NCBI RefSeq assembly: GCF_900101865.1
Contig: NZ_FNAH01000002.1
Span: 372,001 to 436,000 of the forward strand
Direction of reading: 5' to 3'
DNA: 64,000 nucleotides
Origin: Paracoccus isoporae
Lineage (GTDB): Bacteria; Pseudomonadota; Alphaproteobacteria; Rhodobacterales; Rhodobacteraceae
Shown: one piece after another, positions 41,948-51,523 of the stretch
Layout of the letters: every line of letters starts with the position of its first letter
Numbering within the stretch: the stretch's first letter is position 1
Notes under the pieces: generated by a model
The model's input: the letters and a program-made list of their open reading frames with translations, nothing else
Database searches by the model: none
What the model was told of the DNA's origin: nothing
Made by a program: the position numbers and the translations under genes

Positions 41948-42889
41948 TCATCCCGGTTGACGAAGACTTGACGCGTGGCGCTGCCAGGGCGCGCCACCGG
42001 CCAGCTCGGCGGCGAGATGGTCGATCAGCACCCGCAGCTTCGCCGGCATCGGCGTCACAGTCGGCCAGACGGCGGTGATCGGCATGGGCGGGGTCGGATG
42101 ATCCGGCAGCAGTTCGACCAGAGATCCGTCGCGCAGGCCATCGGCCACGATGAAGCAAGGCAGCCGCGCCAGACCCTGCCCCGACAGGGCGAAGGCGCGG
42201 ATCATCTCGCCGTTATTGCTGGACAGCCGGCTCGGCAAGGCCGTGGGCGCGACGGCCTCGCCCTGCGCGAATTGCCAGTGATCGGCCTGCGCGACATGGC
42301 TGTATCCGATCACCTGGTGCGCGCCGAGCGCGGCGGGGCTGTCCGGCCGCCCATGCCGGGAGAGGTAGTCCGGGCTGGCCACGATCACCGCGCGATCCTC
42401 GCACAGCTTGCGCGACATCAGCGCCGTGTCGCGCGGGGCACCGATGCGGATCCCCAGGTCGAACCCGTCCCGCGCCAGGTCGCGCAGCCGGTCGTCGAAC
42501 TCTATCCGCAGATCCAAATCGGGAAACCGCGCCGCGAAACGCGCCAGCACCGGGGCCAGATACATGGTCCCGAAACTCATCGGGGCGGCGATGGACAAGC
42601 GTCCGCGCAGGCTGGCGGCCCCATCCACGCCCCAGCCCGCACTTTCGGTCGCGGCCACCAGTTCCGACAGCGCCGGGCGCAGCCGTTCGGCCAGACGCGC
42701 CGCGCCATCGGTCGGGGTGATGCGGCCGGCATTGCGCCGAAACAGCGCCGCCCCCAGCGTCGCCTCGAATTCGGAGATGCGCTTGCTGACCACGGATTTC
42801 GACAGGTTCAGCCGCGCGGCCGCGGCGGTGACGGTGCCCAGCTCCATCACCGTCAGGAAGGTTTCGATGTCGTCGAGCGAGTAGCGCAT
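41948..42889 (-). CDS. LysR-type transcriptional regulator of the divergent VOC dioxygenase gene
   Basis: A 313-residue LysR regulator: an N-terminal winged helix-turn-helix (IETFLTVMELGTVTAAAARL NLSKSVVSKRI SEFE in order, residues 8-43), a linker helix and a CrgA-like effector domain (LSIAAPMSFGTMYLAPVL, FDLGIRIG). The divergent neighbour is a MhqO-like dioxygenase, and the 118-nt space between them contains a near-perfect inverted repeat with a T-N11-A core, so it most likely regulates that gene and itself. The inducer may be a quinone or phenolic compound, by analogy with the target. Confidence 0.88.
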   Translation of the reverse strand: MRYSLDDIETFLTVMELGTVTAAAARLNLSKSVVSKRISEFEATLGAALFRRNAGRITPTDGAARLAERLRPALSELVAATESAGWGVDGAASLRGRLSIAAPMSFGTMYLAPVLARFAARFPDLDLRIEFDDRLRDLARDGFDLGIRIGAPRDTALMSRKLCEDRAVIVASPDYLSRHGRPDSPAALGAHQVIGYSHVAQADHWQFAQGEAVAPTALPSRLSSNNGEMIRAFALSGQGLARLPCFIVADGLRDGSLVELLPDHPTPPMPITAVWPTVTPMPAKLRVLIDHLAAELAGGAPWQRHASSLRQPG

Positions 42890-42909
42890 GGCCGCAGGTT
42901 AGCATCAAG

Positions 42910-42938
42910 CCCGGTGTTCGCAATCCGCGAACGCCGGG
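42910..42938. promoter_or_regulatory. LysR-type operator
   Basis: A 29-bp inverted repeat: CCCGG-t-GTTCGC, a 5-nt centre AATCC, then GCGAAC-g-CCGGG, with 11 of 12 positions per arm matched. The core TTCGC-N5-GCGAA is a T-N11-A LysR box. It sits 21 nt upstream of the LysR start and 70 nt upstream of the dioxygenase start. Confidence 0.7.
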
Positions 42939-43007
42939 TTCGCGGCGGCGATGCTGGCGGGAACCGGACCGGGTGGCAATATGGTTGTCAACGAAAGGAG
43001 GCCCGAC

Positions 43008-43949
43008 ATGGACCTGACAGGCATTCACCATCTGACGGCGATCACCGCCGACGCCCCCGGCAATAACCGCTTCTATACCGAGACGCTCGGGCTCAGGCGG
43101 GTCAAGAAGACGGTCAACCAGGATGACACATCCGCCTATCACCTGTTCTTCGCCGATGGCGCAGGCAGTCCCGGCACCGACTTGACCTTTTTCGACTGGC
43201 CGGTTGCGGGCGAACGGCGCGGCACGCGCTCGATCAGCCGCACCGGGCTGCGTGTCGATGAGGCGAGCCTGGATTACTGGGCGGAGCGGCTGCGCGGCGA
43301 AGGGCTGAGCACGGGCGAGATCGGAACGCTGGACACACGCGCCAGCCTCGATTTCGAGGATCCCGAGGGGCAGCGTTTCCGCCTGACCGCCGATCAGCCC
43401 GGCGCGGCGCATCCGTGGGAGAAAAGCCCGGTCCCGGCCGCGCACCAGATCCGCGGGCTTGGCCCGATCACCATCTCGGTGCCGGAGCTGGAGCCGACCG
43501 AGGCGGTGCTGAGCCGGGTGATGAACATGCGCCGCGTCCGCGACTATGCCAGCCCAGATGGCGAGGGCCAGGTGCATGTGTTCGAGATGGGCGAAGGCGG
43601 CCCCGCGGCCGAGCTGCATGTGGCCGTCCAGCCCGATCTGCCGGTGGCGCGTCAGGGCGCGGGCGCGGTGCATCACGTGGCGTTCCGCACCCCGGATGTG
43701 GATACGATCCACAAATGGGCCGAGCGGCTGAACGGGTTCCGCGTGCCCTCCTCGGGCGAGGTGGAGCGGTATTATTTCCGCTCGCTCTATTTCCGCGAGC
43801 CGGGCGGCAACCTGTTCGAGATCGCGACGGACGGTCCGGGCTTTGCCGTGGACGAGCCGTTCGAGACGATGGGCGAAAGGCTGTCCCTGCCCCCGTTCCT
43901 GGAGCCGCGCCGGGCGCAGATCGAGGCCGGGCTGAAGCCGCTCGACTAG
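43008..43949 (+). CDS. VOC-family ring-cleaving dioxygenase-like protein (MhqO/MhqA type)
   Basis: A 313-residue protein with two vicinal-oxygen-chelate modules. Module one opens with [20 protein letters not shown] and module two with [14 protein letters not shown]. Likely metal ligands are His in GIHHLT, His in GAVHHVAF and Glu in EPGGNLFEI, matching the MhqO/MhqA/YfiE group, hydroquinone-type extradiol dioxygenases. ATG 43008 has AAAGGAGG 6 nt upstream. It is expected to be controlled by the divergent LysR, and the hairpin after it ends the unit. Confidence 0.87.
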   Translation: MDLTGIHHLTAITADAPGNNRFYTETLGLRRVKKTVNQDDTSAYHLFFADGAGSPGTDLTFFDWPVAGERRGTRSISRTGLRVDEASLDYWAERLRGEGLSTGEIGTLDTRASLDFEDPEGQRFRLTADQPGAAHPWEKSPVPAAHQIRGLGPITISVPELEPTEAVLSRVMNMRRVRDYASPDGEGQVHVFEMGEGGPAAELHVAVQPDLPVARQGAGAVHHVAFRTPDVDTIHKWAERLNGFRVPSSGEVERYYFRSLYFREPGGNLFEIATDGPGFAVDEPFETMGERLSLPPFLEPRRAQIEAGLKPLD

Positions 43950-43965
43950 ACGCGCGCCGCGGTTG

Positions 43966-43997
43966 AACGGGCCGCCGGATCATCCCGGCGGCCCGTT
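43966..43997 (+). terminator. Terminator after the VOC dioxygenase gene
   Basis: A 13-bp perfect stem AACGGGCCGCCGG / CCGGCGGCCCGTT with a 6-nt loop and a TTTGT tail. Very stable, and also readable on the minus strand. Confidence 0.9.
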
Positions 43998-44099
43998 TGT
44001 GCCCTGCGCAGGCCGCGGGGCAAGGCTTTCTTGGCGCCGCCTGCGCACAGCCGGCCATGTTGCGCCGGAACCCGCCTGCACGAGCAGACCGATCGCGCG

Positions 44100-44972
44100 C
44101 TAGATTTCGGCCGCGCGGGCCAGGTCGATGAAGCCCTCCATGAAATCCGGCCTTCGGCCCGTGCGCATCCCCAGATGGATGGTCTTGCCGATGCCCGCCC
44201 CCAGATGCAGCCCGCTGATCCCCGGAACCTCGCGCAGCAGCCAGTCGGGCGTGGCGCTGACCGCCCGCCCCGAGGCCACCAGCCGCAGCATGAGCTGCGT
44301 CGTTTCCACCGTGCGATGCCGGCGCGGCAGGGCGCCCGCGGGGACGAGAAAGCGCGTATAGATATCCAGCCGTTCCTTCGCCACCGGATAGGTCACCAGC
44401 GTCTCGGCCGACAGATCCGCCGGCAGGGCGCGGGCCCGTCCCGCCAATCTGTGATCGACGCCCACCGCCAGCATCAGCTCGTAATCGAACACCGGCAAGT
44501 AGTCCAACCCGGCGCGGGCGATCGGATCGGGAGTGACGAGGATGTCGATCTCATGGCCGATCAGCGCCGCCAGCCCGCCGAACTGAAACGCGGAGGTCAC
44601 GTCCAGATCGACATCGGGCCAGTTCTCCAGAAACGGGTCCACCACTCGCATCAGCCAGTCCTGGCACGGATGGCATTCCATCCCGATCCGCAGCGCGCCG
44701 CGCCGGCCGCGGGCGAAATCCTCCAGCACGGTCTGGCCGTGATCGAGCTGCGGCAGGATCCGGTTGGCCAGCGACAGAAGATAGGCGCCGGCATCCGTCA
44801 GCCGCAACCGCCGCCCGTCCCGCGTCCACAGCCGCACGTCGTGGCGCTGCTCGAACCGGCGCACCGCGTGGCTCAGCGCGGATTGCGTCAGGCACAAACG
44901 ATCCGCGGCCAGCGTCAGGCTGCCGAGGCGGTCCACCTCGCGCAGGATGGACAGGATCTGGAGATCGATCAT
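44100..44972 (-). CDS. metR: LysR-type regulator, MetR-like
   Basis: A 290-residue LysR protein with [20 protein letters not shown], then [20 protein letters not shown] as the recognition helix region, and an effector domain with [15 protein letters not shown], typical of MetR (the ECHPC segment is thought to sense homocysteine). It is divergent from metE, the standard MetR target. A 23-bp perfect palindrome lies 2 nt upstream of its start codon, so autoregulation is likely. Start ATG 44972 has GGGAG upstream, inside that palindrome. Confidence 0.92.
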   Translation of the reverse strand: MIDLQILSILREVDRLGSLTLAADRLCLTQSALSHAVRRFEQRHDVRLWTRDGRRLRLTDAGAYLLSLANRILPQLDHGQTVLEDFARGRRGALRIGMECHPCQDWLMRVVDPFLENWPDVDLDVTSAFQFGGLAALIGHEIDILVTPDPIARAGLDYLPVFDYELMLAVGVDHRLAGRARALPADLSAETLVTYPVAKERLDIYTRFLVPAGALPRRHRTVETTQLMLRLVASGRAVSATPDWLLREVPGISGLHLGAGIGKTIHLGMRTGRRPDFMEGFIDLARAAEI

Positions 44973-44973
44973 C

Positions 44974-44996
44974 AGACATGACTCCCTGTCATGTCT
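44974..44996. promoter_or_regulatory. MetR operator palindrome overlapping the metR ribosome-binding site
   Basis: AGACATGAC-TCCCT-GTCATGTCT is a perfect 9-bp inverted repeat with a T-N11-A core (TGAC-N5-GTCA, compare the E. coli MetR site TGAA-N5-TTCA). The spacer read on the minus strand is AGGGA, the ribosome-binding site of metR, so in RNA the site would sit in a hairpin loop. metE starts 77 nt away on the other side. Confidence 0.75.
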
Positions 44997-45072
44997 TGGT
45001 GAGATATTCCCATTTCCGGTCATGTTCAATCACCGGCTAAGCAGGCAGCGACATGCAGTGAAGGAGATCGAC

Positions 45073-47355
45073 ATGGTCAAGGCCGCCAATCTGGGCTTTC
45101 CCCGCATCGGCGCGAGGCGCGAGCTGAAAACGGCACTGGAATCCTACTGGAAAGGAGAGATCGGTGCCGAGGCACTTGCACAGACCGGCGCCGCGCTTCG
45201 GGCGCGGAACTGGGCGCGTCAGCGCGATGCCGGAATCGCGCGGATCCCGTCGAATGATTTTTCCTTCTACGACCAGGTGCTCGACACCACGCTGATGCTG
45301 GGCGCGGTCCCGCCGCGTTTTTCCGGGCTGAGCGGGCTGGACGCGGCCTTTGCCATGGCCCGCGGCACACAGGACGCCCCGGCGATGGAGATGACGAAGT
45401 GGTTCGACACGAATTACCATTATATCGTGCCGGAGCTGACTGCACAGACCCGCTTCACGCTGACCGGGAACACCCCGCTTCTGTCCTATCAGGAGGCGCG
45501 GGCGCAGGGGATCGAGACCCGGCCGGTGCTGATCGGCCCGGTCACCTGGCTGGCGCTCGCCAAGGCCAGGACGGACGGGCTCGCGCCGCTCTCGCTCTTG
45601 CCGCAGGTGCTGGAGGTCTACGACGCCGTGCTGCGCAGCCTCGATGCGGCGGGCGCCGAATGGGTGCAGATCGACGAGCCGATCCTGGTGCGCGATCTGA
45701 CACAGGCGGAGGACGCGGCGCTGCGCGCGGCCTATGCGCGCCTGTCGCGCTGCGGTCCGAAGATCATGCTGGCCACGTATTTCGGCGGGCTGGGCGACAA
45801 TCTGGAGTTGGCCTGCGCCCTGCCGGTGGCGGGGCTGCATGTCGACCTCGTCCGCGCGCCTGACCAGCTTGCGCCGCTGCTGTCGCGGATCGGGGACAGG
45901 ACGCTGTCGCTGGGGCTCATCGACGGGCGCAATATCTGGCGGGCGGATCTGAGCGGGGCGCTGCACGCGGCAGAACGCGCGGTCACCGTGCTCGGGCCGG
46001 ACCGGGTCGAGATCGCGCCCTCCTGCTCGCTTCTGCATGTGCCGGTCGATCTGGACCGGGAAACCGGGCTGGATGACGAGACCCGAAGCTGGCTCTCCTT
46101 CGCCGCGCAGAAGCTGGACGAGGTGGCGGCCCTTGCCGGGGCCGCGCAGGCAGGCCGTCAGGCCGCGGCGGAGGCCTTTGCCGCCGCCGACGCGGCCAAG
46201 GCGTCGCGCGCCGCCTCGCCGCGGATCCATGACCCGGCGGTCAAGGCCCGCGCCGCTGCCGTCACCGAGACCGATCACCGGCGCCACAGCCCCTTCGCCA
46301 CGCGCATCGCCCGACAAGGTCAAACGCTGCCGCTGCCGGCCTTTCCGACCACCACCATCGGTTCCTTCCCGCAGACCGCGGAGATCCGCACCGCGCGGGC
46401 GGCCCATCGCAAGGGGCAGATGGGCGACGATGCCTATCGCGATTTCCTCGAGGAGCGCACACGCGACTGCATCCGGCGCCAGGAGGCGCTCGGTCTCGAC
46501 GTGCTCGTGCATGGCGAGTTCGAGCGCAACGACATGGTGGAGTATTTCGGGGAACGCCTGTCGGGCGTCTTCTTCACCGCGAATGGCTGGGTGCAATCCT
46601 ACGGCTCGCGCTGCGTGAAGCCGCCGGTGATCTTCGGGGACGTCTCGCGCCCGGCGCCGATGACGGTGGGCTGGGCCAGCTTTGCGCAGGCTCAGACCGA
46701 GCGGCCGATGAAGGGAATGCTGACCGGGCCGGTCACCATCCTGCAATGGTCCTTCGTGCGCGACGATCAGCCGCGCGCGGACACCTGCCGCCAGATCGGA
46801 CTGGCGATCCGCGACGAGGTGGCGGATCTGGAACGCGCCGGTCTGCGCATCATCCAGATTGACGAGGCGGCGCTGCGCGAGGGCCTGCCGCTGCGCCGGG
46901 CCGAGCGGGCGGAGTATCTCGACTGGGCGGTGAAGGCGTTTCGGCTGGCGGCTTCGGTGGTGGCGGACGAGACCCAGATCCACACCCATATGTGCTACTC
47001 CGAGTTCAACGACATCCTGCCTGCCATCGCGGCGATGGATGCCGATGTGATCTCCATCGAGGCGTCGCGATCCGATATGGATCTGCTCGAGGCGTTCCGC
47101 GACTTCGACTATCCCAACCAGATCGGCCCCGGTATCTGGGACATCCACAGCCCGCGCGTGCCGGATGCGGCGGACATGGCCGAGTTGCTGCGCGCAGCCG
47201 CGCGGCTGATCCCGGCCGACCGGCTCTGGGTCAATCCCGATTGCGGGCTGAAGACGCGCGGCTGGCCGGAGGTCGAGACGACGCTGAGCCATATGGTCGA
47301 GGCCGCGAAGGCGTTGCGGGCGGAAACCGCTTTGGCCGAACCCGCCCTTGCCTGA
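45073..47355 (+). CDS. metE: Cobalamin-independent methionine synthase
   Basis: A 760-residue MetE that transfers the methyl group of methyltetrahydropteroyl-glutamate to homocysteine. N-terminal half: [20 protein letters not shown] and [14 protein letters not shown]-terminal catalytic half: [30 protein letters not shown], zinc ligands in HTHMCYSEF and [16 protein letters not shown] lies 6 nt before ATG 45073. No cobalamin or SAM riboswitch is seen in the leader; control by the divergent MetR is the clear expectation. Confidence 0.97.
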   Translation: MVKAANLGFPRIGARRELKTALESYWKGEIGAEALAQTGAALRARNWARQRDAGIARIPSNDFSFYDQVLDTTLMLGAVPPRFSGLSGLDAAFAMARGTQDAPAMEMTKWFDTNYHYIVPELTAQTRFTLTGNTPLLSYQEARAQGIETRPVLIGPVTWLALAKARTDGLAPLSLLPQVLEVYDAVLRSLDAAGAEWVQIDEPILVRDLTQAEDAALRAAYARLSRCGPKIMLATYFGGLGDNLELACALPVAGLHVDLVRAPDQLAPLLSRIGDRTLSLGLIDGRNIWRADLSGALHAAERAVTVLGPDRVEIAPSCSLLHVPVDLDRETGLDDETRSWLSFAAQKLDEVAALAGAAQAGRQAAAEAFAAADAAKASRAASPRIHDPAVKARAAAVTETDHRRHSPFATRIARQGQTLPLPAFPTTTIGSFPQTAEIRTARAAHRKGQMGDDAYRDFLEERTRDCIRRQEALGLDVLVHGEFERNDMVEYFGERLSGVFFTANGWVQSYGSRCVKPPVIFGDVSRPAPMTVGWASFAQAQTERPMKGMLTGPVTILQWSFVRDDQPRADTCRQIGLAIRDEVADLERAGLRIIQIDEAALREGLPLRRAERAEYLDWAVKAFRLAASVVADETQIHTHMCYSEFNDILPAIAAMDADVISIEASRSDMDLLEAFRDFDYPNQIGPGIWDIHSPRVPDAADMAELLRAAARLIPADRLWVNPDCGLKTRGWPEVETTLSHMVEAAKALRAETALAEPALA

Positions 47356-47406
47356 ACGATGGGCCGGGCTGTGCCGCGCAATGGGATGGCCCGGTCCACC
47401 GCCACG

Positions 47407-48432
47407 CTACGGCTGGACCATGGCGGCATTCCATTCCGCCAGCAGCCCGGCGCGGCGCAGCCTGTCATCATAGACCAGCAGGCCGGTATCAAGTCGGATC
47501 GGGCGCATATGCACCGACGGCTCCGCCCCGGTGCCGGGGATCAGCGCCACACCCGACGCCGCCGCCACGACGCGCTGCGCCTCGTCCGACAGGAGATAGG
47601 AGAGCAGCGCCGTCCCGCCCTCGGGATTGGGTGCGTTGCGCGGCACGAGCGCCGAGCGGATGATCGCGAAGGTGTAATCCTCGAGCGCGAGGCGCACCAG
47701 ATCGGGATCGTCGGGGGCGTAGCGCGCGGCATAGCTCGCCACCACGTTATAGGCCACGGCCACCTGCCCGGCCCGCAATTCCTCGATCATCTCGCCCGAG
47801 CAGCAGAAGAGCCGCGCGTTCAGCCGGCCCATCACCTCTGCCAGCCGCCAGAACCCTTCCGATTGCTGGCTGTCCTGCGAGATCAGGAAATACCCCACCC
47901 CAGAGGTCTGCGGATCATAGCTGGCGATGCGGCGGTCGAAGCGATCGGGATATTCGCGCAGCATCGCGATCAGGTCGCGCCGTGTGCGCGGCACCGGCAG
48001 ATCGCCGAGCGCCTGGCGCGAGGCAAGCGTCAGCACCGGCTCAAGCGCCACCCCGAACAACTGGTCACGCCATTGCGCCCAGGATGGCAGCCCGTTCCGG
48101 CGCGGATCGACCGAGGCGGCGAATCCGTCATTGGCCAGTTTCATCTGCAGATCCATCGCCGAGGACATGACCAAATCGAATTCAGCCAGCTCCTCGGACA
48201 CGGCGCGGAACAGCTCCATGCTGGAGGCTTGCAGATAGCGGACGCGCTGCCCCGGATTGTCCTCCGCGAACCCCTGCATCACGCCCGCAATGGATTCCAG
48301 ATCGGTGGTCGAGATCACCCGGATCTCCTCGCCGCCCTCCGGCCCGAAAACCTGCTCCTTCTCGACCTCGAATGCTGCGGCGGCACCGCCGAGCAGCGCA
48401 GTCAGGACAATGGCAGCGAGAATCTGGCGCAT
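47407..48432 (-). CDS. Orphan ABC-type periplasmic binding protein in the TctDE operon
   Basis: A 341-residue exported protein (signal peptide to about GGAAAAF) of the Fe3+/polyamine-type extracellular binding family: IRVISTTDLESIAGVMQGFAEDNPG, FDLVMSSAMDLQMKLANDG, LFGVALEPVLTL and GYFLISQDSQQSEGFW. No ABC permease or ATPase gene is near. It is the third gene after tctD and tctE and its start lies 31 nt inside tctE, so it is tightly coupled to the sensor kinase. I infer that it presents a ligand to the TctE periplasmic domain rather than to a transporter. Two adjacent Cys (FCCSG) are unusual for a binding protein. Confidence 0.83.
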   Translation of the reverse strand: MRQILAAIVLTALLGGAAAAFEVEKEQVFGPEGGEEIRVISTTDLESIAGVMQGFAEDNPGQRVRYLQASSMELFRAVSEELAEFDLVMSSAMDLQMKLANDGFAASVDPRRNGLPSWAQWRDQLFGVALEPVLTLASRQALGDLPVPRTRRDLIAMLREYPDRFDRRIASYDPQTSGVGYFLISQDSQQSEGFWRLAEVMGRLNARLFCCSGEMIEELRAGQVAVAYNVVASYAARYAPDDPDLVRLALEDYTFAIIRSALVPRNAPNPEGGTALLSYLLSDEAQRVVAAASGVALIPGTGAEPSVHMRPIRLDTGLLVYDDRLRRAGLLAEWNAAMVQP

Positions 48433-49796
48433 GAGCCCTTCTCCGGTCTTGAGGTGAGGTGAAATTCGCCGCCATGGGCGTCCGCGACTTCGCCCACGAT
48501 GGTCAGGCCCAGGCCGGAGCCGACGACATTGCCGACATTCGATCCGCGCCGGAACCGCCCGCCGAGATCGTGGTCGCCCGGCGCCAGTCCGCGGCCCTCG
48601 TCCAGCACCTCCAGCATGGCCCGCCCGTCGCGCTGCGCCAGCGTGACGGTCACGCGCCCCTCGGGATCGGAATATTTCAGCGCATTGTCCAGGATATTGC
48701 GGATCGCGGCCTCCAGCATCCGCTCATCGCCCAGGACCGGACAGGCGCGATCCAGCCCGTCCGGGCAGAGCTCGATATCCCGCATCTCGGCCAGGGGCTG
48801 CATGGCCCGCAACGCGGCTTGCACAAGCTGGGAGAGATCCAGCGGCGCGGCGGCGAACTGGTCGCTGCGATAGACGACCATGGCGTGATCGAGGATCTGG
48901 CTGGCCGAGCGGCTGCTTTCGCCGATCGCCCGCAGCATCCGGCGCAGGCGCTGCCGCGTCGCCTCGTCGCTGGTTTCGGCAAGCGCCAGCTCCGCCTCGC
49001 TGCGCACCAGCGACAGCGGTGTGCGGATGCGATGCGCGGCCTCGAAGATGAAGGTCTCGGCCATTTGCAGCGCGCCGCGCAGCCGGGCGATGAAGCCGTT
49101 CAGCGCCGCGACGAAGGGCTGCAATTCGCGCGGGGCGGGATGGCGCAGCGGGCGCAGGTCATGCGGGCCGCGCCGCGTCACCGCGCCGGCCAGCCGGTCC
49201 ACCGGGCGGATCACCATGCGCGCCGCCCACCAGGCCAGCGGTCCCGCCAGCAGCAACAGCACCAGCCCGATCCACAGCGCGCTGCGCGCCGTGTCGCGCG
49301 CAATCGCCGCCTGGCCGTAGCGGGTCTGGCCCAGCACCACGGTGATTTCCTGCATCGCATCGTCCAGCAACACCTGCCGGGTGATGGCCGCCAGCCGCAA
49401 ATGGCTGCCACGGTAATCGCCGCCCCAGAACACCGGCGTCAGCCCGGCCGGCGGCGCGGGCGGGGGCGGCAGCCCCTCATAGCCGGTGATGACGCGGCTG
49501 CCGATGCTGAGGCTGTAGAAGATCCGCTCCTCTCCCATCGCGCCCAGCATCGAGAAGGTGGCATAGGGCAGATCGAAGACCAGCCCCTCATCCGCCGCGC
49601 GCACCCCGTCCCCGACCGAGATCACCGCGGCACCCAGCATCGCGTCCTGACTGGCGCGGGAGGCCCGTTCGGAGGTGAAGCGGATCGCCAGAAACAGCGC
49701 CAGCACGAGGAGCGCCGAAAGCAGGATGAACTGCACCGCCAGCCGCCGCCGCAGCGAGGCCTGCGCGCCCAGACCGGGAAATCCCGGCGCCTTCAT
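48402..49796 (-). CDS. tctE: TctE-like sensor histidine kinase
   Basis: A 464-residue membrane histidine kinase. TM1 is about 18-39, then a periplasmic sensor of about 130 residues of the TctE N-terminal type, TM2 about 174-193, a HAMP-like segment, the H-box FEAAHRIRTPLSLV (His255), N-box NILDNALKYS, G1 DEGRGLAPGD and G2 GSGLGLTIVGEVA. It should sense tricarboxylate or a related ligand, with the linked binding protein as a possible partner, and phosphorylate TctD. ATGA overlap with tctD. Confidence 0.9.
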   Translation of the reverse strand: MKAPGFPGLGAQASLRRRLAVQFILLSALLVLALFLAIRFTSERASRASQDAMLGAAVISVGDGVRAADEGLVFDLPYATFSMLGAMGEERIFYSLSIGSRVITGYEGLPPPPAPPAGLTPVFWGGDYRGSHLRLAAITRQVLLDDAMQEITVVLGQTRYGQAAIARDTARSALWIGLVLLLLAGPLAWWAARMVIRPVDRLAGAVTRRGPHDLRPLRHPAPRELQPFVAALNGFIARLRGALQMAETFIFEAAHRIRTPLSLVRSEAELALAETSDEATRQRLRRMLRAIGESSRSASQILDHAMVVYRSDQFAAAPLDLSQLVQAALRAMQPLAEMRDIELCPDGLDRACPVLGDERMLEAAIRNILDNALKYSDPEGRVTVTLAQRDGRAMLEVLDEGRGLAPGDHDLGGRFRRGSNVGNVVGSGLGLTIVGEVADAHGGEFHLTSRPEKGSCARFSLPLS

Positions 49797-50458
49797 TCCG
49801 GGATCAGCCGGTAGCCGACGCCGCGCAGCGTCTCCAGCCGCGCGCCCGACCCGTCGAGCTTGCGGCGAAGCCGGCCGATATAGACCTCGATCGCGTTATC
49901 GCTGACCTCCTCGTCAAAGGAAAACAGCCGGTCGATCAGATGCGGCTTGGAATAGGTCTGGCCGGGCCGCGACAGCAGGATCTCCAGCAGCCGCAATTCG
50001 CGGGCGCGCAATGCGCGCACCTCGCCGCCCACCGTGACCGTCGCGCCGAGCGCATCGAAGGTGAAGCCGGCAAACTGCCGCCGGCTGTCGGCCACCCCGG
50101 AATGGCGGCGCAGCACCGCGCGGCACCGCGCCTGCAACTCCTCGAAATCGAAGGGCTTGGTCAGGTAGTCATCCGCGCCCTGATCCAGCGTCGCCACCCG
50201 GTCAGTCACCGAGGCACTCGCCGTCATCATGATGACCGGGGTCTCGCGCCCGGCCCGGCGCTGCTGCGCCAGAAAGGTCCGCCCGTCGCCATCGGGCAGC
50301 GAGATGTCCAGCAAAACCAGATCATACGGCGCCGAGTCCATGAAGATTTCCGCCTCAGCCAGCGTCGCCGCGCGGTCCACCCCGTGGCCGTCAAGCGCCA
50401 GCCGGGACGCGACCGCCTCGGCCAATGCGTCGCTATCCTCGACCAGCAGGAATCTCAT
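49793..50458 (-). CDS. tctD: TctD-like OmpR-family response regulator
   Basis: A 221-residue response regulator: receiver domain with LVEDSD, phospho-acceptor Asp51 in LLDISLPDGDG, MTAS and TKPF, followed by an OmpR/PhoB winged helix (LRARELRLLEILLSRPGQTY, DNAIEVYIGRLRRKL, TLRGVGYRL). It should activate the divergent tctCBA operon; a direct repeat with 11-nt spacing in the intergenic region is a candidate binding site. The ATG at 50458 follows AAGAAG. Confidence 0.92.
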   Translation of the reverse strand: MRFLLVEDSDALAEAVASRLALDGHGVDRAATLAEAEIFMDSAPYDLVLLDISLPDGDGRTFLAQQRRAGRETPVIMMTASASVTDRVATLDQGADDYLTKPFDFEELQARCRAVLRRHSGVADSRRQFAGFTFDALGATVTVGGEVRALRARELRLLEILLSRPGQTYSKPHLIDRLFSFDEEVSDNAIEVYIGRLRRKLDGSGARLETLRGVGYRLIPE

Positions 50459-50483
50459 CTTCTTAACTTTTTTCGCCCGATGA

Positions 50484-50500
50484 CAGCTTCGTGTCAGCTT
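50484..50500. promoter_or_regulatory. Candidate TctD binding site (direct repeat)
   Basis: CAGCTT-cgtgt-CAGCTT: two direct repeats 11 nt apart, the one-turn spacing used by OmpR-family regulators. The heptamer TCTTAAC also occurs twice, at 50461-50467 and 50510-50516, framing the site. The region lies between tctD (start 50458) and tctC (start 50564). Confidence 0.55.
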
Positions 50501-50563
50501 TTCACCAAATCTTAACCGTCGCAAGACCGCGCCTCCGGGCGCCCATTTCCCTGGGAGGATACC

Positions 50564-51523
50564 ATGAGAAACCTGACCCGCGCCGCGATTCTCGCGCTCG
50601 GCACCACCGCCGCCCTTCCCGCATTCGCTGAAGAATGCATCGCCCCGGCCAATCCCGGCGGCGGCTGGGATTTCACCTGCCGCCAGATCGGCCGGATCAT
50701 GACCGAGCTGGGGTTGGTCCCCAACATGGTGCAGGTCACCAACATCACCGGGGCCGGTGGCGGCGTCGCCTATACCCATGTGGTGGGCGACCGCAACGAA
50801 GACCCGGATGTGTTTGTCGCGGCCTCCTCCGCCACCACCACGCGGCTGGCGCAGAACGCCTTTGCCGGTGCGACCGCCGATCAGGTCCGCTGGGTCGGCA
50901 CGATCGGCGGCGATCCGGGCGTGATCGTGGTCGCCAATGACAGCGAATATCAGACGCTGAACGATCTGGTCGAGGCGGTGAAGGCCGATCCCTCTGCCGT
51001 GGCGTTCGCAGGCGGCTCCGCCGTGGGCGGATTCGACCATCTGAAAGTGTTGATGATGCTGGACGCGGCCGGGTTCGAGGATGCCCGCGCGGTCAAGTAT
51101 ATCGGCCTTGACGGCGGCGCGGATGCGATCACCCAGACCGTGGGCGGCTTCGCCCAGGCGATGACCGGCGATCTGTCGGAGATCACCGGCTTCATCTCCT
51201 CGGGCGATGTGCGCCCCATCGCGGTGCTGTCCGAAGAGCGCGTGCCGGGCTTCGAGGATGTGCCGACTGCCAAGGAACAGGGCATCGACAGCGTGGCGAT
51301 GAACTGGCGCGGCGTCTATGTGCCCAAGGGGATCAGCGACGAAGACTACGACAAATGGGTCGACTGGCTGCAGCAGGTCGGTGCTTCGGACCAGTGGCAG
51401 ACCGTGATGGAAGAGAACGGGCTGGCCCCCTATGACATCTTCGGGGCCGATTTCGAGGCCTTCGTGGCCGACAATATCGCCCAGATCCAGGATGTCTCGC
51501 GCGAGATCGGGCTGCTGCAATGA
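50564..51523 (+). CDS. tctC: Tripartite tricarboxylate transporter binding protein TctC
   Basis: A 319-residue periplasmic protein with a signal peptide ending at about AFAEE. The Bug/TctC family pattern is visible: CIAPANPGGGWDFTCRQIGR, VTNITGAGGGVAYTHV, GTIGGDPGVIVVANDSEY, FAGGSAVGGFDHLK and MNWRGVYVPKGI. It binds citrate or another (tri)carboxylate and delivers it to TctAB. GGGAGGA is 5 nt before the ATG. Its stop overlaps the tctB start. Confidence 0.94.
   Translation: MRNLTRAAILALGTTAALPAFAEECIAPANPGGGWDFTCRQIGRIMTELGLVPNMVQVTNITGAGGGVAYTHVVGDRNEDPDVFVAASSATTTRLAQNAFAGATADQVRWVGTIGGDPGVIVVANDSEYQTLNDLVEAVKADPSAVAFAGGSAVGGFDHLKVLMMLDAAGFEDARAVKYIGLDGGADAITQTVGGFAQAMTGDLSEITGFISSGDVRPIAVLSEERVPGFEDVPTAKEQGIDSVAMNWRGVYVPKGISDEDYDKWVDWLQQVGASDQWQTVMEENGLAPYDIFGADFEAFVADNIAQIQDVSREIGLLQ

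Noticed and set aside
44997..45072. SAM or cobalamin riboswitch in front of metE
   Set aside because: The leader is too short for a cobalamin element and lacks the SAM-II core. MetR with its palindrome explains regulation.
45037..47292. A 751-codon minus-strand frame opposite metE
   Set aside because: Composition artefact. metE on the plus strand has complete motifs and a ribosome-binding site.
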